Below are positions 10,449 to 21,447 of a DNA stretch of 64,000 nt, one piece after another (within the stretch, counting starts at the first letter, position 1; every line of letters begins with the position of its first letter). The position numbers were made by a program, and so were the translations under genes. This DNA comes from Branchinecta lynchi (lineage: Eukaryota > Arthropoda > Branchiopoda > Anostraca > Branchinectidae). The stretch covers positions 10,987,008 to 11,051,007 of the forward strand of contig JAKZAP010000007.1 of the NCBI GenBank assembly GCA_023053575.1. Direction: 5' to 3'. The notes below the pieces were generated by a model that did no database searches, had not been told where the DNA came from, and saw only the letters and a program-made list of their open reading frames with translations.

Positions 10449-12200
10449 GCCCTTCGGCCAAGTGCCATATAGCGATTGCAATTTCTGTCAGTCCCTCGGT
10501 CTGTCCAGGTTTTGATAGTTCGGGCACTTCCACATAAGCTAGGACGATGAAACTTGGCAGGCATATCAGGGACCCCAAAATACTAAGTTGGAAATGGTCA
10601 CTTCACCGATTTGAGTATCGTGGGGGGAGTGGAGGGAGGGGGAATCCGAAATCTAGAGGTATTTAAACTTTTGAACGGGTGATCGGGTCTTAATGAAAAT
10701 TGATATTTGGAAACACCTTGTGTTTCCGACGACCCGCTTAAAATACGGACCGGATCCGGCGACTTTGGGGGGGGGAGCTGGAGGGGGGGACCGGAAATCT
10801 TGGAAAACCCTTAGAGTGGACGGATCGGGATGAAACTTCGTGGGTAGAACAAGCACAAGTCCTAGATATATTGTTGACATAACCGGACTGGATTCGAGCA
10901 CTGTGGGGGGGTCGGAACTCCGGTGATCCCGCTAGTTCGTACTTCTGGATGTGGTAGGACAATGAAACTTGGCAGGCATGTCAGGGCCTTAAATGATTCA
11001 GCTGGAAATAGTCACTTCCCCGATCCGAGCATCGTAGGGGGAGTGGAGGGAGGGGGAATCCGGTATCTTGAGGTATTTATAACTTTCGAACGGGTGATCG
11101 AATAGCAGTGAAATTGGATATTTGGAGAGATCTTGTGCCTCAGACGACCCATTTAAAATCCGTACCGGACCCGGTGACTTTGGGGGGGGGGGAGCTGGAG
11201 GGGGAAACTGGAAATTTTGGGAAACGCTTCGTGTGGAGGAATTGGGACGAAACTTGGTGGGAAGAACTTGCTCAAGTCCTAAATACATCGGTGACATAAT
11301 CGGGCCGGATTTGGGCACTGTGGTTTGTGGGGTTTGGCCGCGAGTTTGGTACTAGGACGATGAAATTTGGTAGGCATTTCAGGGACCCGAACAGACTGCC
11401 TTGAAAGTAGTTGTTTCCCCGATCCGACCATCTTGGGGAGCCTGGAGGGATGGGGAATCCGGAATCTAGTGGCATGCATAACTTTTGAACGGTTGATCGT
11501 ATTTGAATGAAACTTGGCAAGTGGAAAGAGCTATCGTCTCAGATGTTCCATGTGACGTCCGGACTGGATCCGGTACTTGTGGGGGCTGGAGGGGGCCACC
11601 GGAAATCTCGTGAAACGCTTAGAGTCGAGGGATTGGGATAGAATTTGGTAAGAAAAAACAAGCATAGCCCTGTAGGCACGTTCTTGATAGAACCATATTT
11701 TACCGGGGCTCTTTGGGGGTTGGGGGGTTGGAGGAGGTTTCCCGTAATTCCAGTGATCGCGAGTTATGATGAGTCATATGCCCTAGATGACATATTTTAG
11801 GGTTCAGACCGAATCCGAGCACGGTGCTCGAGCAATTTCTCTAAAAATGCTTAGATTGGAGTGAAACTTGATAGGCGGTAAGAGAAGATGTTTAGATGAT
11901 CAATTTATGTGTCCGAACCAGATTCGGCCGTGACACGGGGAGTTGGAGGGGGGGGGGAGGTACCGGAAATAGTGTGGCACGTTTAGGAATCAAACGAGTG
12001 GATCTAAACTTAAAAGGTAGAAAAGTAAAATGCCCTAGATGATCCGACGCAATGCCAGAAACACTCAGACTCGAGTGTAACTAGATATCCTATTTCTAGG
12101 TCCGAATCTAGGGAGGTTGAAGGTGGTATTTTGTGACATTCTCATCTACTTTCTTGCATCACCTACTCGTAACAAGTGCCATATGAGCTCGTAGCTCTTG
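10449..12200 (+). mobile_element. E-family element copy 2, degraded
   Basis: The left end keeps only half of the terminal palindrome (GCCCTTCGGCCAAGTGCCAT), then a shortened tetranucleotide run, the E leader and about six strongly diverged core units with G-rich blocks. It ends at 12166-12200 with CAAGTGCCATAT, the hairpin GAGCT-CGT-AGCTC and TTG, followed by TT. Higher divergence between units than in copies 3 and 5 suggests an older insertion. It lies in the CDC27 intron between exons b and c. Confidence 0.85.
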
Positions 12201-13159
12201 TTATCCTCAAATCGCACTCGCTGTGCTTACGGTCTTGAAGTTGACACTGGATATGCCCTGTGGCTAGTTGTCTAGGTCGCTTCTGTCCAGTCTTGGCCTG
12301 CTCCTCTCTTGAAACCAGCTCTACTTTCTCCTGAAACAACGGGTTTTATCTCATGGTGGTAGGGTTTACTGTTTTAGGCTTCTGCCTAGACCGTAGCCGC
12401 TCAACCGAGTGGCCTGAAAGGAAGGGCTCTTCCTTTCAGCTCACTTAGTTGCTCACGACGACTTCCAATGCGGTCTTATCGAAGGCGTAGATGTGTTCGT
12501 AGGGTTTTCGCTATGTTAAGGTTCAGGACGCATTTATTAATCTTTACTCACCGATATGTTTTCACTTCGAGTCGTCACCGACTATCTCACGTCACCGTCA
12601 CTCCAACTATCTGCAACTATCTCTGCCTAGAAAATGACTATATTTTCTCTTACGTCAAACTCGCCTTGCTCAATTCCCACTGATCACCTGCTCATCTCCC
12701 TCTTTCAAACCGCAGTGTCATGGCAGCGTTATGTAAGAACTTATGGTGGAACTTGGTTTTGATTACTCCTTTTAAATCTTGCTGAGTTTAAAAGGTTCAG
12801 AAACAATGTGCCTTTTAAATCTGAGTTTAAAAGGTAAACCAGATGAGAACTTGAATTTAAGACATGAAGACCGTTCGTAAAACTCTCCCTTTTTGTTATT
12901 TAAAACAAAAAAAAACTACCTATCATACTTTTTTTTAACATTATATTTATCGCTTTGGACCTTAGCCGGGGCCCTTCCGAGGCCCTTTTCGCGATAGACC
13001 ATCACTGACGGAGACAGCTCGATTTGATAAGAAATTGTACCGCTACCATTTCTTACTGAAAGATTGCTTTAACTTACACCCATGCTTCCTGTGTCAGGGC
13101 CGTGATAAAATGCAGCATATTCCAACAGGATGTTCTGTTTATTGGGATTTATTTAAAAG
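12201..13159. other. Rest of CDC27 intron, nothing recognised
   Basis: The stretch includes a small repeated phrase (TTTTAAATCTGAGTTTAAAA-like) near 12765-12835. The 71- and 89-residue frames have no supporting motif or splice context. Confidence 0.5.
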
Positions 13160-13450
13160 GTATACCAAGCCCAGCATCGCACAGAGCGGGCCCTTCAGAC
13201 TGTCGACAGCGCCGTTCAGATAGACCCGAAGAACCCAACAAGCAGGTACCATCGGGCCTCAATACTCATCGCTGCAGATCACCATCAGGAGGCTCTGCTG
13301 GAGCTTCTGGGATTGAAAGAGGAGATTCCCAAAGAGTCCATGGTGTTCTTCCTCCTGGGGAAGGTGTATAAGAAGTTGGGGCAGGTGGATAAGGCGCAGA
13401 AATATTTCAATGAGGCTCTGGACCTGGACCCGCGTGGTGCTAATAAGGAG
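13160..13450 (+). CDS. CDC27: CDC27 exon c: TPR repeats with KVYKKLG block
   Basis: Acceptor TTTAAAAG|GTA, donor AAGGAG|GTATGT, phase 0 at both ends, 97 codons. It reads RALQTVDSAVQIDPKNP, YHRASILIA, IPKESMVFFLLGKVYKKLGQ and EALDLDPRGAN, which align without gaps to the last CDC27 TPRs (IDPKNP, HRASVL, PKESLVYFLIGKVYKKLGQ, DLDPKGAN). No stop or frameshift is present. The 3.2-kb intron before it is largely filled by E-family copy 2. Confidence 0.9.
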
Positions 13451-14671
13451 GTATGTGTTGTGGCTTTGGTATTTCTACACTCGAAACCGAAAAATGTGTA
13501 GGATTTTGGGATTGGGCTCTGCCTTATTTTCAGTCTCAAAGCGTTGTCCTCGAATTTCTGCAACGGCGTTTGCTGGGAAGAGAATCTGAAACGCAACCGC
13601 GCGCTCGTACATTGTTATGTCGAAGGAAAATTTCGGAAACCGGAATGGAAATTAAATTGTCTCCACCTTCTTTACTCTTGTCCTGAATCGAATTAAGAAC
13701 CTTAAATCCTGCAATAAAACTAGACCTTGTTGTTTCCAGTGCGCTGAATTCCGATCATTCCGGTAGTCTTTAAAGGACACTTGAACGATGAAACCATACT
13801 TGAACACACCATGGAGAATGCATTTACAGACATGGCTACGGAGAGCATTCTTCTCCTGAGCGTGACGTTTTTCAAAATAGGGACATTCGTTTCTGGAGGT
13901 TGGCACATGCGGGGTCCAAGACAAAAAGCGCAGTTCATTCAAATCTTGTATAACGCTGGCCGGATCGTATTGAAATTTCTTCTAGAACTGCGGTTAAAAA
14001 ATATTCTAGAAGAAGAGTTGATTGGAGACATTTGTTCATTTCTAAAATTGTTCGGTACTGAAATAAGGAAAGATGCAAAATGGAGCAAAAATCGTAGCTT
14101 GGAAACACTATTTCGTATTTGGATTGGGTTTTCTGCAGGCAATGTTAACGGAAGTCATACAGATAGGGATGATACTTGGTACTCTTCATTCAGGTGTCCT
14201 TTAACAGTTTATTCCAATCAGAAAAGCTGCTGTAATAGACCCAGTGCATAGTACGCGCTCGGCACAGGGTTAGTTGCGTGGATATATCGTTTGAAGCCAA
14301 GCTGACCATTCCTCACAGAAGAATAGAAAACCATGATTTTTGGGGTTTTTTTTTATCAGCTCTCAGCTATCCCTCTCAGATGATGTGCGAGGGATAAGTA
14401 TAATTTCGGATATTCCGGTTGTACTTCCGGCAAACCGTCATTTTAGTTCCGTTATTTTAGATCAGAATTCCTTTCCTTCGCTGGATGTTTTTATTGATGT
14501 TGTGTCACTGAATTTAAGTTTCTTAGCATTCTTCTAATACTTTTCTCGGGGACAGCCGGTTTTGCTACCGGTTGTATACATGGCTGTGGTAATACTCTGA
14601 GTATATTGTGGCACTTGAGCTTGTAGCTGTCTTGTAGGTTTGTTTCTTTCCCGGTTGTCGCTATCGTTCGA
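13451..14671. other. CDC27 intron c-d, no gene supported
   Basis: A 156-codon plus-strand frame at 13781-14251 overlaps 60-100-codon frames on the other strand, and neither shows a recognisable domain. A sequence similar to part of the E right end (GGCACTTGAGCTTGTAGCT) is at 14611-14630, just before the hammerhead-like copy. Confidence 0.4.
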
Positions 14672-14715
14672 CAGCCTGACGAGGACCGTTGACAAGAAGG
14701 GACGAAATATCGCTG
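14672..14715 (+). ncRNA. Hammerhead-ribozyme-like motif, Penelope-type (solo)
   Basis: CAGC, then CTGACGA, a helix II hairpin, GAAA, TATC and GCTG. This is the conserved hammerhead core order with a 4-bp helix I (CAGC/GCTG) and a minimal helix III (A-TA-U, cleavage expected after C). Helix II is weakened here by an unmatched base pair. Penelope-like elements are known to carry such ribozymes in their terminal repeats. It is a fragment without a nearby RT. Confidence 0.6.
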
Positions 14716-14797
14716 CCAGAGCATCGTAGATGACGTATTGTGTGAATACTTGCAGCTCTTGTTTTCTATATTATGATAATCTTCCCATAACTTCCAG

Positions 14798-14873
14798 GTT
14801 CGTGGGTTTGTCGACTCGGCACTTCAAAGATTATCAACCGACGAAGAGTCTTTCAGATCTAGTGAAGTTGAAG
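14798..14873 (+). CDS. CDC27: CDC27 exon d: C-terminal tail
   Basis: Acceptor AACTTCCAG|G, donor GAAG|GTAAGT, phase 0 in and phase 1 out. It encodes VRGFVDSALQRLSTDEE followed by FRSSEVE. The position matches the vertebrate segment after the GAN motif (IKEAIDKRYLPDDEEP): a short helix, then an acidic tail. Assignment rests on phase, position and acidic character; sequence identity is low. Confidence 0.68.
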
Positions 14874-15052
14874 GTAAGTAAGTCCTGTCTTGGAGGTTTC
14901 GAACCCTCTAAATGGAATTCCTTTACCCTTCAAAATTACGATTTCCCAGTTTATTTTACAAATTTCTACGAGGTGATTTGATGGAAACTTTTAAAGTTTG
15001 CCACGATTATCATGATATGTTATCCTGATAATGTCCTCACTTTCAATCACAG

Positions 15053-15075
15053 CGATCTCAGAGGACACAACTTGA
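15053..15075 (+). CDS. CDC27: CDC27 putative last coding exon
   Basis: After acceptor AATCACAG, the two bases CG complete the codon left open by exon d. The frame reads A-I-S-E-D-T-T and then TGA at 15073-15075. It is short, so the support is only the splice site and phase. Another acceptor further on cannot be excluded. The region up to about 15267 would then be 3' UTR and flank; I see no clear AATAAA. Confidence 0.42.
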
Positions 15076-15348
15076 AACTGAGTGGTAGAAATTCCGAAAA
15101 GACATTGGAAAATGGAGCTTTATAAACCGAATCGTAGAACATTGGAATAATCTCCCAGAAAGGGTTGTAAACACCGAAAATCAACCAATTCAGACCAGGT
15201 GCCGACTACCACCTGGCTGAAATTCAATTTAGTGTTAAAGTGTCCTGAGAAATTTATAGAGGTGAAAGCCTTATTTATTTATTTAACTTCGACTACGGCT
15301 TCTAGAGCCATTACACATACAACACATAAAAACAACAACAAAATACAT

Positions 15349-18121
15349 TTAAGATTGCGAGCCTTCTACGCAACAAGTGTAAAGTTCGCGGTTCCAGACT
15401 AACCACACAGGCAACGTCAGTCTCATATGGGGACTCGAAAGAACCACGAGCGTGGGGTTTCGAGAGCGAAGAATTCGGGTCTGGAGAGAAAAGATAGCCC
15501 GACGCCGAAGTTCCCCGAAAGAAGGAAGGCCCTCGCCCACAAACATGCCAGACGCACTACAATTCCATGCAAGTCCGTGTAGCCACCGGAAAGAGTTGTT
15601 ATATAAAACCCGAAATGCATCTAGACACTTAACTCTCGTGTTACACACCAGTGACAAACAGTACAGCGGAGTACAGTAAGCTCTGAAAAGAAAGGTCTTA
15701 ACAGAAGACTCGCATCTACCAAACCTCCGAATTAATATGTTGGCCCTCACAGACAGTGATCTGGAGAGCGCAGCAACGTGAGGCTCATCAGATATAGAAG
15801 GAATAAAAGTAAAGCCCAAATACTTGAAAGTTTGCACAAAAACTAGTACCTCACCAGACAAAATAACATCGGGGATGTAACGTAGTTGAAGACTTTTCGG
15901 GATAAACGCCATACAAACCGTCTTTTTCGTGTTGAAAAGAATATCATTTGCTTTCGCAAATTCATCACACACTTGAAGAAGCTTATTGAGCGCGAATACT
16001 GTGGGGGCTAGTATGGCTAGGTCATCAGCGTAGCTTAAGTTGTTGAAACACACACCTTGTACGAAACAACCCACTCCAAGGCATAATATTTTCAACATAT
16101 AAATTATACAATAATGGAGAAAGAACCCCACCTTGCCGAACACCATTAAGGACAGGAAAAGGATGGCTAAGAACACCGCTCCATCTAACTTGAAACCTTT
16201 GGGTATCAAACCATGCACCAAGGGTGCCAATAAAACGTGAGTCAATACCCCGCGAGACCATCTTTTTCAGAAGCTTCTCATGGTTAACCCTGTCAAAAGC
16301 AGCCTTAGCATCCAGAAAGCAAACAAACACAGGGGTTGCAAACAGCCAAAAATACTGGATAACTGCTTTAAGGACAAAAACACAAAATTCAGTCGACGAT
16401 TTCTCTTTAAACCCAAATTGGAAGTACGATGAATCCAGTTGCTGCTGCAGTGCCGCATGCATACATCGCTCAAAAACCTTTGAAACCGTAGCAGCTAAAG
16501 CGATGGGTCGATAGTTACTGAGTGACGTCATGTCCCCAGAACTAGACTTCGGCACAGGGACAAGACATACCTCAACAAGAGCCTGCGGTACAAAATGATG
16601 GTTAAAAAAAACATTAAAGAGCAGCGACAGGATACAGGTCAAGGATGCTCCTCCAAACTTTAGATGGTTTGCCGTAATTCCGTCTAAACCTCCAGACTTA
16701 CTACCAGAAAGCCCAGATATCGCACGACTCACGGAGTCAAGCGAGATCAGCTGCTCTCCAGGAGTCTGAAGGGACTGAGAAAATGCCTCCACTCTAACAC
16801 TACCAACATCAGATTTAACAGAAGAAAATACATCACAAAAATGACCACGCCACAGTTCAGCAATAGCAACTGGCCCAATAGCACAACCCACTCGGTTCGT
16901 CGCTTTCGGCGCATTTTGGGACTACGAAACAAGTCTCCAAAACAACCTAAACTTTGACGATCCGAGTTTTTCGGCAAGCGCAGTCGACTTCAGCATGTCC
17001 GTATTTTTCTTACACCACCGGAGCGCATTCCGGTATTTACTATTTAACGACTTTCTAAGTGTATCAAATTGATCCCCAGGAATTCTACCATTCCCGACCC
17101 ACGATATAAAAGCTCTCTTTGCAGCTCCATAAAGGGGCCGCACAAACCGATTCCATCCCGGAATGACGCCGTAATCCTGAACTCGACTACGCGCAGGGGG
17201 GATCAACGGAAGGCTTTCAGACGCAGCCAGTATTAGTATCGACAGAACAATCAAATACAACTTTTCAAGACTACTACGATGGACAGGGTTATTACATGCA
17301 TGGGATTTACAAGAGAAGATGGAAGGGATATCCGAACCACAAATTCTCCGCTATACATCATCTGTATACGACGCAAGCTGCGCCTTTCCAGCCGCATCCC
17401 AGTCCACACGGGGCACAGCCGTCGGTGTAGAAAGTGACAACGTAACCGCAGCAGGGATGGTAGACATCCGGCAAGACACATCAAAACTAATCGGGAAGTG
17501 GTCAGACCCGAAAATATCATATCTCACACTCATATTACTCAACAATAGATGAAAAGAATTAGAACTTAACCCGTGATCTAACCAAGACGTATTACCAGAT
17601 GGGCCCATGTAAGTGAAAGTCGAACTTTCAAGAAGCGCTTGGTCAGAAACCATCATATCATTCACAGCCGTATATTCCACCAGTTCATTACTAAAGAGCG
17701 TCTCTTTAGATAAATTTGCGTTGAAATCACCAAGGAAGCACACGTTTCCGAAATCAAATGTTAACGCAAGGAGCTTACCTAAATACAGAGAAAACTCAGG
17801 AAGACTCCCTTCAGAGCATACAGGCATATACACATTAACAAATAAATATTTAATACCACTAAGATCCAAACACACTGGCTGTAACCTGTCATCTGCCGGT
17901 ATAGGGAACGACACGGACGAACTCAACCCCTTCCGACACAAACAAGCCAGCCCTCCTTTAGGCCTGCCACGTAACAACCCATCTGCAGCACGTGTGGCAC
18001 ACATTCCAAAAGCAATAAACTCAGGATGTATGGAGCTTAAGTACGGTTGATCAAAATCAAACAGCATCGTTTCTTGTAGGAAAATAATGTCATTATCATC
18101 ACATAGGGCTCTCACTGCCAT
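15349..18121 (-). pseudogene. LINE-2 ORF2: AP endonuclease plus reverse transcriptase with two TAG stops and one frameshift
   Basis: The endonuclease spans about 18121-17400, with IIFLQET, CFLGDFNANL and IFGSDHFPI all intact. The same frame continues through TAG at 17351, a linker (VIPGWNRFVRPLYGAAKRAF) and a second TAG at 16922 into the RT fingers/palm: SNYRPIALAATVSKVFE, FLDAKAAFDRVNHE, LNGVRQGGVLSPLLYNLYV. Around 16100-16070 the frame shifts by one and goes on with LSYADDLAIL (catalytic YADD), FKYLGF and a thumb/C-terminal region to the stop at 15349. Apart from these three lesions the catalytic motifs are intact, so decay is recent. It encodes the target-primed reverse transcription enzyme. 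Confidence 0.85.
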
Positions 18122-19024
18122 TACGTACTAGGGCAACTACCACTCCCAGTTGCTATGGGCTCAGGATGGGGGTTACTAGTTGGCTTTGTCGGCTCGTAGT
18201 AATTACGCACATATATGCCCGCAGGCCAAAATTCTGGATCCATTAACGTCGGGCGCATAGTCGCCGGCGTAGTAATCTTGAATGATGCACTGTTTGTGCT
18301 TTTTGTATCAACCTTTTCACATGTTACACGGCACTTCAGTCGGTTAGCTAACTCTTTAGCGAGAATTTTAGGGTCAGTGCTTGGGACAAATCGATTAACA
18401 AATAATCGACAAACTTTAGTTTGAAGCACAGATTTACAGCTAGAGCTGCTTTTAACATTAGACCCTATCGTTACCTTAGGGTTGACATACCTGGGGGGAG
18501 CACGAACCTTACTGCCGTTAGACCAGGTTCCACTCGGATTTGTTGCTCCATCTCCAACTCCCTTCTTTACCACCGCAGAGTAGGATTTGCCAGTCCCCGC
18601 CGGCGTATTACCATTTCCTAACTACTTCGGCTCGCAGAGATCTCAGTTCCTTCTCAAGGATAGAGTACGAGGCAACAATCGCTGCAAAATCAAAGTTCGC
18701 AATCGATTGCGATGGCAGCTTGTTTAAGTTACCAGCCGCAAAAACCGGCAGTTTCGATCTGTCACACTGCTGCAGGATTAAGTACAGGTCATTAAGCGCT
18801 AAGTTCTTAGACCTCCTCGTAGGGTTAATTAAATCAGCAAATTTCGCACGCTCCTCAGTAGAAATGAGCCTGCAGAGCACACTCCGACTAGCAGTAACAT
18901 CATCCAACGAATACATGCCATCACACAGGCTAAGTGCAATATCCTTTGGTAGGCAATCCATACGATTCGTCAGAAAACATAGCAGTTCATCAATGACAGG
19001 ACCAGCCATTCCAAACGGCTCCAA
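18121..19024 (-). pseudogene. LINE-2 ORF1, one frameshift
   Basis: The first part (19024-18608, 138 codons) starts MEPFGMAGPVIDELLCF and ends in a coiled-coil-like ILEKELRSLRAEVVRKW. The second (18573-18121) contains KVCRLFVNRFVPSTDP, NSASFKI and LMDPEFWPAGIYVRNYYEP, an RRM-like or FP-type nucleic-acid-binding domain as in CR1/L2-type ORF1. The two frames meet near 18610-18600, and reading on in the second frame gives a continuous GNGNTPAGTGKSYS linker, so one base was lost or gained there. The ORF1 stop TAA overlaps the ORF2 ATG. Confidence 0.72.
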
Positions 19025-19216
19025 AGTATAAATCGTAAGGGGACTTACAGATAAAGTAAAAGATAAAGGCTAAGTGCAATATCCTTCGGTAGGCAATCCA
19101 TACGATTCGTCAGAAAACATAGCAGTTCATCAATGACAGGACCAGCCATTCCAAACGGCTCCAAAGTATAAATCGTAAGGGGACTTACTAGCAGTAACAT
19201 CATCCAACGAATACAT
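18888..19216 (-). repeat. LINE-2 leader/ORF1-start units A and B (tandem)
   Basis: A block of about 125-150 bp that includes the ORF1 start codon and first ~40 codons occurs in unit A (part of ORF1, up to 19050) and again in unit B (about 19065-19216). A third copy, unit C, is at 23806-23950. Each begins, in element orientation, with TAAGTCCCCTTACG. Before the Penelope insertion, units C, B and A were adjacent, so the LINE had a tandemly repeated 5' leader. Confidence 0.75.
19205..19216. repeat. Target site duplication of the Penelope composite, left copy
   Basis: CAACGAATACAT occurs directly before the composite, and again at 23806-23817 directly after it. Both lie in LINE-2 leader sequence, so the duplication reflects a single insertion into LINE-2. 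Confidence 0.85.
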
Positions 19217-19297
19217 AAATATTCTTTGAGCCCAAGCTGACTTTGAAACATTTATTCAAACAATGTTTACACGGATACGTCAGCTCTGATTTTTCAT

Positions 19298-19341
19298 CAG
19301 CGATATTTCGGCCCTTCTTGGCAAGGGTCCTCGTCAGGCTG
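19298..19341 (-). ncRNA. Hammerhead-ribozyme-like motif, left Penelope arm
   Basis: On the minus strand: CAGC-CTGACGA, helix II, GAAA-TATC-GCTG. Core residues CUGANGA and GAAA are intact. Helix I is CAGC/GCTG; helix II is GGACCC/GGGCC-like with an internal mismatch; helix III is one pair. Expected cleavage is after UAUC. Location near the outer end of the element fits ribozymes known from Penelope terminal repeats. Confidence 0.75.
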
Positions 19342-19615
19342 TCAATCTTCTTGTTCAACTTCGGGGAAGGAAACAAACCTGTAACAAATAACTGAAGCTT
19401 CTACCGACTATAAATATCTTATTAAGGTAAATTATCTTCAAGTACCAGTATAATGAAAAAACTAGTCCTGAGATTTAATTTTTGACAACGACGCTGTTTT
19501 TGCTGCATGATTGGGGCGATGACAGGAAAGGGTTTTTTCTGCATTTTGATCAACTTCGGTTTTTTCATTAATAAGGGGCTGAAAACTTAAATATTATTGT
19601 ATTAATGACCTCGTT

Positions 19616-21447
19616 CTACGTTTCTATTATGAATACTTGCCTGAATCTATTACTTTGAATAATCACTGCACGGAAAAACTGGTGCTGAGATTTAATTTTT
19701 GACACGGCTGCTGTTTTTGCTGCACGATTGGGGCGACGGCAGGAAATATTTTTTTCTGCATTTTGATCGACTTCGGTTTTGTTGTTAATAAGGGACTGAG
19801 GCTTAAATTTTCTTCCCTTAATAACCCCGTTCCACGTTTCCGGTAAAGAGTACTCGCCTGTATCTCGGTTAATGCCTGTTCGGTTTTTCTTTATCTCAAC
19901 GGCTTCTCGAATGGTTTGATGGAGTCCGGTGCACGTTGCAAGAATTTGGGCTTTTTCAAAATGTACTGAATGGGATGGGTTTTCGAAAATATGTTCTGCA
20001 AGTGCAGATTTGAAAGTATAGTTATGACGGTGTCCGTTGGAGAGGGCGTGGTCAATTTCTTGCTCATGCTCTGCAAGTCGTTTTCCGAAAGTTCTCTCTG
20101 TCCTTCCTACGTAACGCTTTCCGCAATCACAAGGTATTGAATAAATGCCTCTTTGGTACTGATTTGGGACTTTATCTTTTCCGGAGTTTAGGTAAGACAG
20201 CAAAGTATTTTGGGTTCTGTGAAAGACTTGGATGTTGTATTTTTTCAAACTTTTGGACAATTTTTCGGTTACTCCGCGGACGTACGGAAGGTAAACGCGG
20301 GCATTTTTTTCTTCTACCTCACCATTACTAGTAGAACTTACAGGATCTTTGGGGGATGAATGCAGCTTCAGTCGTCTTCTGATGATCTGTTCAACCAGTT
20401 GAATGGGGTATTTGTTTCCAAACAGGACGTCCCGAATGTGGCAAAGTTCGTCATCTAGGAGATTTTTGTCGCAAATTTTGATTGCTCGGTCGACTAGTGA
20501 GATAACTACTCCGCGTTTCACATATTCTGGCTGGTAAGAATCATATGGAAGGTATCGATCGTTGTGGGTGGGTTTTCTGTAGACTGAGCAGACAAAACTT
20601 CCTTCACTGTTAGCAATCAAAACATCTAGGTACGGCAGCTTCTGTGCATCATTTTCAAATTCAATCGTGAACTGGATAGTCGGTTGAATTGAGTTTAAAG
20701 TGTCAACGAAACTCACAATGTCTGTTTTTTGGCCTTCCCATGCTGTGAAACCATCATCAACATAACGTTTGTAGAAACTTGGAACCATCGGCGCGATACT
20801 GAAAGCGATTTCTTCAATTTTCCTTAGCGTTAATTCGGCGAGTCCCTGCGAAATAGAGCTCCCCATCGCTGCTCCTTCATGCTGCCAGTAGAATTGCCCC
20901 ATGTAGATGAAATATGTTGATTCCCAAACAAGTTTAAAACAATCTATTATTTGGCTTACAGTTAGGGGGGTTTTGTCTGACAGTTCGGGATAGTTTTCTA
21001 GTGCTTCTTTTAGGGCATCTAGGGTGAAATCTTTCCTGAGACTGGTGAACAAAGATACAGCATCAATGCTTGCTTTTTGCGTTTCTTTGGTGACAGGGTA
21101 TTTTCTTAACTCTTGGACAAAATCAATGGAATTTTTGATGTAATGCGGCCCTGAATCTAGGAGTGGCCTTATTAACGAAGCTAGAAATCTGTCTAATTTT
21201 TTAGTTGGGGCTCGAACGTTTGCTACTATTGGGCGAAGGGGTCTACCTGTTTTGTGCACTTTAACTACTCCATAGAAACGCGGTGCTACCGGCCCGGTTA
21301 CTTTTAGGAACTGTTTCTGGGATTTTGAAATAGGGAGACTTTCTATGAGGTTTCTTACTTTTTTGTCAATGGATGGGGTTGGATCACTTGGTATTGGGGT
21401 GTAGACATCTTTGTCTGCTAGGAGGTTTCGAATTTTCGTGTCGTACT
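19616..21447 (-). pseudogene. Penelope-like RT-endonuclease, left copy, 5'-truncated
   Basis: Reads through the same protein as the right copy from the region before YGVVKVHKTGRP to the C-terminus, with YVDD and GIY-YIG motifs present. The N-terminus is missing because the frame runs into the inverted junction at 21447. It continues about 27 codons past the right copy's stop, because a CAG codon here is TAG in the right copy. The first ATG-like start lies well inside the RT, so no functional start is available. Confidence 0.85.

Larger units (their letters stand above)
15268..19050 (-). mobile_element. LINE-2: two-ORF non-LTR retrotransposon, nearly full length, 5' leader split by Penelope composite
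   Basis: Minus-strand order: leader, ORF1, ORF2 with AP endonuclease and RT, short 3' UTR, and an AAATAAATAAATAA-like tail at 15270-15287. ORF1 carries a C-terminal WPAGIYVRNY block like the WPxGxxVR end of CR1/L2-type ORF1 proteins. ORF2 has endonuclease and RT in the order of the CR1/Jockey group. The element has one ORF1 frameshift, two in-frame TAG codons and one RT frameshift. Leader units repeat at 19065-19216 and, beyond the Penelope insertion, at 23806-23950, so the true 5' end lies at about 23950 or further. Confidence 0.85.

Noticed and set aside
13781..14251. 156-codon frame in a CDC27 intron
   Set aside because: Overlaps shorter frames on the other strand, shows no domain, and CDC27 exons c and d join in phase without it.
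14890..14910. tRNA B-box-like GGTTTCGAACCC
   Set aside because: No matching A box, acceptor stem or cloverleaf around it.
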